Positions 1 through 5,112 of a stretch of 5,112 nt of DNA are shown here, piece by piece. Numbering within the stretch: position 1 is the first letter of the stretch; each line of letters opens with the position of its first letter. This stretch comes from Thermoplasmata archaeon (GTDB taxonomy: Archaea > Thermoplasmatota > E2 > UBA202 > JdFR-43), in contig JAGHBD010000011.1 in the NCBI GenBank assembly GCA_021161135.1, positions 1 through 5,112 on the forward strand, in the 5' to 3' direction. Made by a program: the position numbers and the translations under genes. The notes beneath the pieces were generated by a model. It saw nothing but the letters and a program-made list of their open reading frames with translations, did not search any database and was not told the DNA's origin.

Positions 1-740
<740 letters not shown>

Positions 741-774
741 TTATGCCCATCATGCTGAGGCGGAGTATCCTAAC

Positions 775-782
775 TTTTTTAC
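775..782 (+). promoter_or_regulatory. Weak candidate TATA box of the EamA transporter gene
   Basis: The T-rich run TTTTTTAC lies 26 bases before the ATG at 804 and is the only AT-rich element at the right distance. It is a poor match to the archaeal TATA consensus. The transporter ATG has no Shine-Dalgarno, so a leaderless transcript is likely. The rest of the 96-base divergent gap shows no clear operator. Confidence 0.25.
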
Positions 783-803
783 CCGTTTATTCTTTTCACA
801 GTA

Positions 804-1667
804 ATGCATGAAAAACATGCTGGCATCATATTCATTCTTACCGCAAGTTTAATGTGGGCTCTTGAACCCATTTTTACAAAACTTGCCTATGCATCTGCAG
901 ATTTTTTACATACTTCTGCAATAAGGGCAATATTTGCCTGTCTCACCTCTCTGCTTTACATTGCAATAAGAGATATAAAAAAGATTTCTCTTCCCTCTCG
1001 CTATTTACCTCCCCTCCTTTACATTGCTTTTGTTGGCACATTATTCGCCGATTTAATTTACTTTCTTGCCCTCACAATGGTGCCCGTGATAAATGCTGTT
1101 ATAATTGGCCATATGCAGCCTCTTTTCATAGTTCTTTTTGGCTTTTTCATATTAAAGGAATCCCTTACACGCTATGACTATGCCGGCATGATTTTCATGA
1201 TGTTCTCGGGCATTTTTGTTTCATCCCGCAGCTTTTCAAATCTTCTCTCTTTTCATTTTGGAAGCATCGGAGATTTTTTTGTTCTCCTTGCAACAATTGC
1301 TTGGGCGACAACAGCCATAGCTGCAAGAAAGTATCTTCGTAGCATTTTTCCAGCAACTATAGCCTTCTATCGCTTTCTTTTCGCCTCCATAATTTTATCC
1401 GCTTATCTTTTCCTCTTTTCCTGCCTCATAATATCAAATCTTTATCAGGTAATCGTTGGCATAATAGTCGGCGTGGGCACAATTTTATACTATGAAGCCA
1501 TTCATCGCCTTAAAGCTGCGCAGGTAGCTTCTCTCGAGCTATCCTCACCATTTTTCGCCGCCTTTCTATCCTTCATAATACTGCATGAAATTGCAACACC
1601 TCTTCAAATAGCGGGGATTTTTCTTCTATGCATAGGAGTATATCTTCTCTCCAAGAAAGAGGATTAA
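804..1667 (+). CDS. EamA/DMT-superfamily membrane transporter
   Basis: An integral membrane protein of 287 residues, the usual length for EamA (DUF6) members of the drug/metabolite transporter superfamily. Ten hydrophobic segments are visible, at about 6-26, 36-55, 68-88, 93-115, 126-141, 157-174, 186-208, 212-230, 243-261 and 266-283. They fall into two tandem five-helix repeats, about 5-141 and 155-283. Family hallmarks include a W-A-x-x-P-I/T-x-K-like start (MWALEPIFTKLA, 18-29), the helix-4 region with PLFIVLFGFFILKESLTRYDYAGM (106-129), and the equivalent second-repeat end SSPFFAAFLSFIILHE (247-262) followed by LQIAGIFLLCIGVYLLS. A short charged tail SKKED follows. Family members export amino acids, metabolites or drugs, or import nucleotide-sugar-like compounds; the substrate cannot be read from sequence. 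It stands alone between a divergent pyrB and the downstream ParB-like gene. The ATG at 804 is chosen because no other start lies between it and the in-frame stop at 771-773. Family assignment is strong, function open. Confidence 0.93.
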   Translation: MHEKHAGIIFILTASLMWALEPIFTKLAYASADFLHTSAIRAIFACLTSLLYIAIRDIKKISLPSRYLPPLLYIAFVGTLFADLIYFLALTMVPVINAVIIGHMQPLFIVLFGFFILKESLTRYDYAGMIFMMFSGIFVSSRSFSNLLSFHFGSIGDFFVLLATIAWATTAIAARKYLRSIFPATIAFYRFLFASIILSAYLFLFSCLIISNLYQVIVGIIVGVGTILYYEAIHRLKAAQVASLELSSPFFAAFLSFIILHEIATPLQIAGIFLLCIGVYLLSKKED

Positions 1668-1700
1668 TTATGCATAATGCTTGCACAAACTATGTATAAT
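1667..1700. repeat. Palindrome ATTATGCATAAT and a near-copy 22 bp downstream
   Basis: Bases 1667-1678 read ATTATGCATAAT, a perfect 12-bp palindrome starting on the last base of the EamA stop codon. Bases 1689-1700 read ACTATGTATAAT, matching it at 10 of 12 positions in the same orientation. The repeats start 22 bp apart, about two helical turns, so a protein would meet both on the same DNA face. The pair lies upstream of the ParB-like gene and the second copy overlaps an AT-rich promoter candidate. An operator role is an inference. The AT-rich composition raises the odds of chance palindromes. Confidence 0.4.
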
Positions 1701-1706
1701 TTAAAA
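1695..1706 (+). promoter_or_regulatory. Candidate promoter element of the ParB-like gene
   Basis: The sequence TATAATTTAAAA would place a transcription start near 1727, giving a leader of about 40 bases that includes the strong Shine-Dalgarno at 1757-1764. The AT-rich stretch at 1721-1740 offers alternatives: GATAAAATT at 1722-1730 would start near 1752, while TTTATTTTA at 1731-1739 would start too late to keep the Shine-Dalgarno. The choice among these is uncertain. Confidence 0.25.
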
Positions 1707-1756
1707 CATTGATATGGCAAGGATAAAATTTTTATTTTAATTATAATAACTTCTTT

Positions 1757-1764
1757 GGGGAGGA
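1757..1764 (+). promoter_or_regulatory. Shine-Dalgarno that fixes the ParB-like start
   Basis: GGGGAGGA contains a full GGAGG complementary to the 16S rRNA 3' end and ends just before the ATG at 1767. Spacing from the last G of GGAGG (1763) to the ATG is 3 bases, which is short. A possible TTG start at 1755 sits on top of this motif and would be left with no ribosome site of its own, so the ATG is preferred. Confidence 0.65.
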
Positions 1765-1766
1765 AG

Positions 1767-2573
1767 ATGGAGGAAAAGGTGGCAGAGATTGAGGAGCCAC
1801 TCCATAAATATAAACAATCCTTGCTAATATTGCCAGTTGAAAAGCTAAAGGTTATTGAGATTCAGAGGAAACCCTCAGATTATCATATAAAGAGGCTCAG
1901 TGAATCCATAAGAAAAATCGGGTTCATTGTGCCTCTCATCGTCATAAAAAGGAATGGCAGCTATATCATAATCGATGGACAACACCGCTTCCTAGCAGCG
2001 AAGCAACTCGGCATAGAAAAACTTCCGTGCATCGAAATTCCTGAAAAGTATGCTAACGAGCTCATGGAACTCAACATTGAAAAGGCAATGTCTCTCAAGG
2101 AGAAATGCTATGTCTCGCTAAATGTATATCGTATATTAATGAATGAAAAGCCGGATATGCTGGAAAGTGATATGGAAGTTAGAGATGCGATAGAATATCC
2201 GTATTTCATAACCCTCGCCATTGCCTATGAAATGCAACCCCGCTTTTTTGGCTCAGCATATGAGTCGATGGCAAAAAGAGTAGATGTATTTCTTGATAAG
2301 CCCATAGAAGAAGCGTATGCATATAGAGACAAAATAGCGATGAAGCTGATTGAACTTGATTCAATGGCGAGGGAGGCAATGGAAAAAATCGAGGAGATGG
2401 GAATATCCCATCCATTCCTCTATAAAGAAATAATTTCTTTCTGCAATCCAATAGGAAGAAAAAGGAAGGTGGATATGACAATGGAGGAGCTCATTGAACT
2501 GCTTCGCATAAATTTGCAGGAACTGCTGAAAAACCCAGATACATTCAGAGAGCATAAATTTGAGGAGATATAG
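1767..2573 (+). CDS. ParB N-terminal-domain protein, no recognisable ParB helix-turn-helix
   Basis: A predicted soluble protein of 268 residues. Residues about 20-92 form a ParB/Srx-type domain: the opening strand LLILPVEKLKV (19-29), then IQRKPSDYHIKRLSESIRKIG (32-52), which matches the usual D-x-x-x-L-x-x-S-I-x-x-x-G, then PLIVIKRNGSYIIIDGQHRFLAAKQLG (56-82). The DGQHRFLAA segment (70-78) corresponds to the GERRxRAA phosphate-binding box of CTP-dependent ParB, with the arginine kept at R74. The next segment, ELNIEKAMSLKEKCYVSL (101-118), sits where canonical ParB has its N-(I/L)-Q-R-x-x-L-x-x-x-E helix, but I see no clear helix-turn-helix after it. The remainder (136-268) is mostly charged helices, with a GSAYESMAKRVDVFL segment (162-176) and a basic patch GRKRK (230-234); I do not recognise it. 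No ParA is in the window. The role could be DNA binding, a nucleotide switch, or a nuclease or kinase as in other ParB-fold proteins. The domain call is firm, the function unknown. An in-frame TTG at 1755 would add four residues and is rejected. Confidence 0.88.
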   Translation: MEEKVAEIEEPLHKYKQSLLILPVEKLKVIEIQRKPSDYHIKRLSESIRKIGFIVPLIVIKRNGSYIIIDGQHRFLAAKQLGIEKLPCIEIPEKYANELMELNIEKAMSLKEKCYVSLNVYRILMNEKPDMLESDMEVRDAIEYPYFITLAIAYEMQPRFFGSAYESMAKRVDVFLDKPIEEAYAYRDKIAMKLIELDSMAREAMEKIEEMGISHPFLYKEIISFCNPIGRKRKVDMTMEELIELLRINLQELLKNPDTFREHKFEEI

Positions 2574-4229
2574 CTATTCAACAATTTCTCCTCTGCGTGT
2601 GATATTTTTAATGACTTTTTCAACCCTTTCTATCGCATGTATTGCCTTCTCTATTTTTTCCTTTCCATCACCTTCTTCAATAGCGAGGGAGAGATATCCT
2701 TTTGCTATTGCGATGGGATTGAAGAAATAATGGGCTGTCCTCAACTTAAATTCTCTTTCTTTCTCAAGTGCTTTTCTGATTCTCTCCTCCGCCTTCACCC
2801 TGTCAGTTATATCAATGGCGATTTCCATTCTAACTATTCTGCCATCTGGCCATATCATGGCGCGGTCTATACAGCGATACCATCTCTTATTCACCCTATT
2901 CTGGAATTCCCATATATACACTTTCCCAAAATTCTTTCCTGTAATTTTTTCATTTGTGCAGAAATCACAAGGGCTATCGCGATTTTGCAGAGCTTTATAG
3001 CATATTTTGCCAACAATATCTTCTCCAAAGATTTTTCTTAAAGCTGCATTGGCAAATAATATTTCATGTGTTTCAATATCCACCACATAAATTGGCTGGT
3101 CAATACATTCTAGTATAGATATAAATTGCTCCCTTTCTTTTTTCAGTTTTTCTTCTATTCTCTTTCTTTTTGTAATATCTACAATGTAACCATGATAATG
3201 GGTTATTTTTCCTTTTTTATCTCTTTTCACCACAGTAAAATCATGAATCCATCTTATTCTGCCCTCAGCATCTATAATACGATATTCCTGCTCAAAATGT
3301 GTAACACCTTTTTTACGGTATGCCATCACCTCTTCCTTAACCCTTTCTACATCCTCTGGATGAATAATATCATCATATGAAATTTTTCCACTTAACATAT
3401 CCTCCATACTGTATCCAAAAACAGTCTTTATATTTGGAGAAACATATTCAACAGGTATCTTTTCTTCCCCTGCCTTCCATTTGAAGACGACCACGGGTCC
3501 GCCAACAAACAATTCCCTCTCTTCTTTCAAGGCTTCCTCAAGTTTTTTTCTTTCTGTAATATCTTTCACCACACCAAGCGCATGGGGTTTTCCATCATAC
3601 ACAACTTTACTGAGGGATAACTCTACAACTACCTCTTTTCCATCTAATCTTCTGAATCTCAACTCATAATTTTTTATGGAGATTTTTCCAGATGCAGCCC
3701 TCTTTATATCTTCCTTTATTTCTTTTCTATCCTCAGGATGTAAAAATTTGAGTAAGTTTTTATTTTTTATTTCCTCAAAGGATTTAGCACCTATTATTTT
3801 AAGAAAGGCAGGATTCGCATATACTGGTTTGAAGCCAATGGCAAGGAAAATACCATCTGTGCTGTTTTCCACAAGGAGGCGATATTTTTCCTCCTCTCTC
3901 TTCTTCTCTGTAACATCTCTTATAAGGACGCATTGCGCTGTCTTCCCCTCGTATTCCATGGGTATAACTGTTATCTGCGCAGAGAATTTATCGCCGTCTT
4001 TTCTTTGCATTGTCATTTCGTAAATCCCTCCTTTCTTCTTCCATTTCTTGTATTCCCTGAGCAATTCCTCTCTCTCGCTTTGAGGAAAAAGATTTGAAAA
4101 GGGCTTTTCAATTATTTCCTCCTTTTTATAGCCACTTAATGAAAGCGCTTTAGAATTCACAAATTTTATTATATCATCCTGAACTATGCAGAGGGCGTCA
4201 TCAACTTTCCTCGTTATCGCCTCATACAT
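2574..4229 (-). CDS. Four-PAS-domain sensor with a histidine-kinase-like C-terminal segment and no ATPase domain
   Basis: A predicted cytosolic signalling protein of 551 residues with no signal peptide or membrane helix. Four tandem PAS domains are visible, at about 1-107, 115-226, 238-353 and 366-476. Each ends in the typical D-(V/I)-T-x-(K/R/D) motif (DVTEKK 105-110, DITERK 223-228, DITKRK 351-356, DITDRV 473-478) followed by a charged helical linker. PAS3 has the PAS_3-type start FVGGPVVVFKW and IHPEDVERV (289-297). PAS4 carries C410, C421 and C424 in CYKALQNRDSPCDFC. After the last linker, FKLRTAHYFFNPIAIAKGYLSL (494-515) resembles the H-box helix of HisKA dimerisation domains, with H500, N504 and P505 aligned to H, +4 and +5. 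The usual acidic residue at +1 is Y501. The protein stops about 50 residues later, with no N, G1, F or G2 boxes of a HATPase domain. It may bind small ligands and act through dimerisation, a partner kinase or a phosphatase role. The ATG at 4229 follows a good Shine-Dalgarno and a strong TATA box. Confidence 0.92.
   Translation of the reverse strand: MYEAITRKVDDALCIVQDDIIKFVNSKALSLSGYKKEEIIEKPFSNLFPQSEREELLREYKKWKKKGGIYEMTMQRKDGDKFSAQITVIPMEYEGKTAQCVLIRDVTEKKREEEKYRLLVENSTDGIFLAIGFKPVYANPAFLKIIGAKSFEEIKNKNLLKFLHPEDRKEIKEDIKRAASGKISIKNYELRFRRLDGKEVVVELSLSKVVYDGKPHALGVVKDITERKKLEEALKEERELFVGGPVVVFKWKAGEEKIPVEYVSPNIKTVFGYSMEDMLSGKISYDDIIHPEDVERVKEEVMAYRKKGVTHFEQEYRIIDAEGRIRWIHDFTVVKRDKKGKITHYHGYIVDITKRKRIEEKLKKEREQFISILECIDQPIYVVDIETHEILFANAALRKIFGEDIVGKICYKALQNRDSPCDFCTNEKITGKNFGKVYIWEFQNRVNKRWYRCIDRAMIWPDGRIVRMEIAIDITDRVKAEERIRKALEKEREFKLRTAHYFFNPIAIAKGYLSLAIEEGDGKEKIEKAIHAIERVEKVIKNITRRGEIVE
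2605..2620 (+). terminator. Candidate T-rich terminator of the ParB-like gene
   Basis: Two T5 runs (2605-2609 and 2616-2620) lie 32-47 bases past the ParB-like stop, and a T6 follows at 2654-2659. Archaeal transcription often ends at short U-runs without a hairpin. Because the next gene is convergent with no gap, any terminator must lie inside it. This part of the PAS gene is AT-rich in any case, so the call is weak. Confidence 0.25.
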
Positions 4230-4236
4230 ACATCCT

Positions 4237-4243
4237 TCTCCTT
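4237..4243 (-). promoter_or_regulatory. Shine-Dalgarno of the PAS sensor gene
   Basis: The minus strand reads AAGGAGA, with GGAG ending 8 bases before the ATG at 4229-4227, a standard spacing. Another ATG at 4233-4231 is out of frame and hits TGA after three codons, so 4229 is the start. Confidence 0.7.
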
Positions 4244-4267
4244 CTTATTAATTGTTTAAATCAAAAC

Positions 4268-4275
4268 TATATAAA
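4268..4275 (-). promoter_or_regulatory. TATA box of the PAS sensor gene
   Basis: The minus strand reads TTTATATA, an exact archaeal TATA consensus, with an A-rich stretch just upstream where the BRE would sit. Transcription would start near 4246, giving a leader of about 17 bases that just contains the Shine-Dalgarno. This is the clearest promoter in the window. Confidence 0.75.
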
Positions 4276-4341
4276 TATTTTTTTTAAATAAATTTAGCTG
4301 CAATCAGGGGATAAAAATTTGTATTAATTTGCCTTGAACAC

Positions 4342-4351
4342 TATTTAAATA
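4342..4351 (+). promoter_or_regulatory. TATA box of the PH-domain gene, implying a leaderless transcript
   Basis: The sequence TATTTAAATA is centred about 27 bases upstream of the ATG at 4374, so the start site should fall on or next to the start codon. The bases before the ATG (CAAAATCG) contain no Shine-Dalgarno, which fits a leaderless message. Confidence 0.65.
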
Positions 4352-4373
4352 CTTTTTTGCTAATACAAAATCG

Positions 4374-4862
4374 ATGGAATATAACGCTGAATATGATAAA
4401 CTGGCCAAAGGAATGACAATTTTTATAATCATTTTTACCCTATCTCTCATGATACTAATCACATATATGGCAATCCTGCTGGAAAATCTCCCTATTGTAG
4501 CTATCGTCATCGATGCTTTGCTCATTGCCATAATAATTATACCGTATTTCTATGCCCCGAAAAGTTATGAAATTGCAGAGAATGGCGTGATAATAAGGCG
4601 AGTGGCAAATGATATTGTTATTCCATATGAGAAAATAAAGAATTTTTATGTTACAGATATCGGGCTAAAAGTTGTGCGACTATGGGCATCTGGCGGGCTG
4701 TACGGCTACTTTGGCTTGTTCCGTGTCCCTAAAATTGGCAGGGTATGGGCCTATTTGAAAAGGCGACGAAATGTGGTTTTAATAGAGGCAGATAAAAAAT
4801 ATGCGGTGGCTCCAGAAAATGTAGAAATCTTTATTGAAGAATTAAAGGCGAAGCTGCGTTAA
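4374..4862 (+). CDS. Small membrane protein with a bacterial-type PH domain
   Basis: A 162-residue protein with a short polar start, two hydrophobic helices (about 14-36 and 39-60) and a C-terminal domain of about 100 residues (63-160). That domain resembles bacterial PH domains of the bPH_5 type. The family pattern is visible: SYEIAENGVIIRR (64-76), then IPYEKIKNFYV (83-93), then ASGGLYGYFGLFRVPKIGRVWAYLKRRRNVVLIE (105-138), where a G-Y-F-G loop precedes a G-x-V-x-A-Y strand. The end, KYAVAPENVEIFIEELKAKL (142-161), matches the usual final strand, A/S-P-E segment and C-terminal helix. The helical hairpin probably anchors the domain to the cytoplasmic membrane, with the basic KRRRN loop (129-133) on the inner face. 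The biochemical role of such proteins is not established. It stands divergent from the PAS sensor and its stop codon overlaps that of convergent pdxT. The family is assigned from pattern memory, so a profile search could shift it to a neighbouring PH family. Confidence 0.8.
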   Translation: MEYNAEYDKLAKGMTIFIIIFTLSLMILITYMAILLENLPIVAIVIDALLIAIIIIPYFYAPKSYEIAENGVIIRRVANDIVIPYEKIKNFYVTDIGLKVVRLWASGGLYGYFGLFRVPKIGRVWAYLKRRRNVVLIEADKKYAVAPENVEIFIEELKAKLR

Positions 4863-5112
4863 ATAGCCATTTTTATGAAATATTCATGCAGCCGTGTGTC
4901 ATTTGTAAGCTCTGGATGAAATGCAAGGGCGAGAAGATTATCCTGACGGGCTGCAACAATGAAATTATCGAGTGTTGCCATCACATCCACCTCCTTACTC
5001 ACCTTTAAAATTGCAGGAGCTCTTATGAAAACAGCCTCGAATTTTCCGATGCCTTTTATATCAAGCATTGCCTGGAAACTTTCTCGCTGTCTTCCAAATG
5101 CATTTCTTTTAA
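4859..5112 (-). CDS. pdxT: Pyridoxal 5'-phosphate synthase glutaminase subunit (N-terminus beyond the right edge)
   Basis: PdxT hydrolyses glutamine and passes ammonia to PdxS, which builds PLP from ribose 5-phosphate and glyceraldehyde 3-phosphate (the DXP-independent vitamin B6 route). The frame is open to the right edge, giving 83 complete residues of a protein normally near 190-200. Visible family marks are RNAFGRQRESF (residues 2-12 of the fragment), the strand FEAVFIRAP (24-32), and AFHPELTNDTRLHEYFI (63-79). In that last block the histidine and glutamate of HPE complete the class I amidotransferase triad; the catalytic cysteine lies in the missing N-terminal part. An internal ATG at 5068 is not the start, because RNAFGRQ upstream of it is conserved in the family. 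The TAA at 4861-4859 overlaps the TAA of the opposing gene. A run of A on the plus strand at 4794-4799 (T6 on this strand), 60 bases past the stop, could serve as a terminator. Confidence 0.96.
   Translation of the reverse strand, partial: KRNAFGRQRESFQAMLDIKGIGKFEAVFIRAPAILKVSKEVDVMATLDNFIVAARQDNLLALAFHPELTNDTRLHEYFIKMAI

Noticed and set aside
1667..1678. The palindrome as a terminator hairpin of the EamA gene
   Set aside because: Its arms are AT-rich with no loop and no T-run follows directly, so a stable hairpin is unlikely. A protein-binding site is the better reading.
1755..1757. TTG as the start of the ParB-like gene
   Set aside because: It overlaps the GGGGAGGA ribosome site that correctly precedes the ATG at 1767 and has no ribosome site of its own.
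1962..2000. The DGQHR box as a sulfiredoxin active site
   Set aside because: Sulfiredoxin shares the fold but needs a catalytic cysteine in GCHR; here that position is glutamine.
2206..2623. Three short minus-strand open frames across the end of the ParB-like gene
   Set aside because: They are antisense to the ParB-like gene, mutually overlapping, and resemble no family. They were also checked as a possible remnant of the PAS sensor's missing ATPase domain, but none shows N, G1, F or G2 boxes.
2637..4023. Several plus-strand open frames within the PAS gene
   Set aside because: All are antisense to a continuous 551-residue four-PAS protein and are phenylalanine- and serine-rich, as expected from the complement of lysine- and glutamate-rich coding sequence.
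4315..4330. AAATT / AATTT inverted repeat between the divergent promoters
   Set aside because: Five-base AT-only arms in such AT-rich sequence are expected by chance.
4304..4531. Minus-strand open frame of 75 codons
   Set aside because: It overlaps the promoter and the 5' end of the PH-domain gene in antisense; its hydrophobic runs mirror the membrane helices of the real gene.
5066..5068. Internal ATG as the start of pdxT
   Set aside because: The frame stays open to the window edge and encodes the conserved RNAFGRQRESF segment before this methionine, so the gene continues off the right edge.

Overview
The window looks like a stretch of an AT-rich archaeal chromosome, most likely a thermophilic euryarchaeon; Thermoplasmatota is a reasonable guess but cannot be fixed from this sequence. 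The reasons are archaeal TATA boxes about 26-27 bases upstream of start codons, several genes whose spacing implies leaderless transcripts, heavy use of AGA/AGG and ATA codons, and the mix of protein families. No mobile element, CRISPR array, tRNA or rRNA was seen.

Layout from left to right. Bases 1-707 (minus) hold most of pyrB, the aspartate carbamoyltransferase catalytic chain, whose C-terminus lies beyond the left edge. Divergent from it across 96 bases is a ten-helix EamA/DMT-family transporter (804-1667, plus). A 99-base gap with a perfect 12-bp palindrome and a near-copy 22 bp further on leads to a ParB-domain protein (1767-2573, plus). This gene runs tail-to-tail, with no bases between the stop codons, into a large cytosolic four-PAS sensor (2574-4229, minus). 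That sensor ends in a histidine-kinase-like dimerisation segment but has no ATPase domain. A 144-base divergent promoter region separates it from a small two-helix membrane protein with a bacterial-type PH domain (4374-4862, plus). The stop codon of that gene overlaps the stop of pdxT, the glutaminase subunit of PLP synthase (4859-5112, minus), which is cut by the right edge.

The genes do not form one pathway: every neighbouring pair is either divergent or convergent, so each gene is probably its own transcription unit within the window. pyrB (pyrimidine synthesis) and pdxT (vitamin B6 synthesis) are ordinary housekeeping genes. The four genes between them are a transporter, a ParB-like DNA-binding or nucleotide-binding candidate, a sensor and a membrane PH protein; they are the less understood part. 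The points most worth a second look are the sensor's apparently kinase-dead H-box ending, a cysteine cluster in its fourth PAS domain, the ParB-like protein with no recognisable partner ParA or helix-turn-helix, and the paired palindromic sites just upstream of it.
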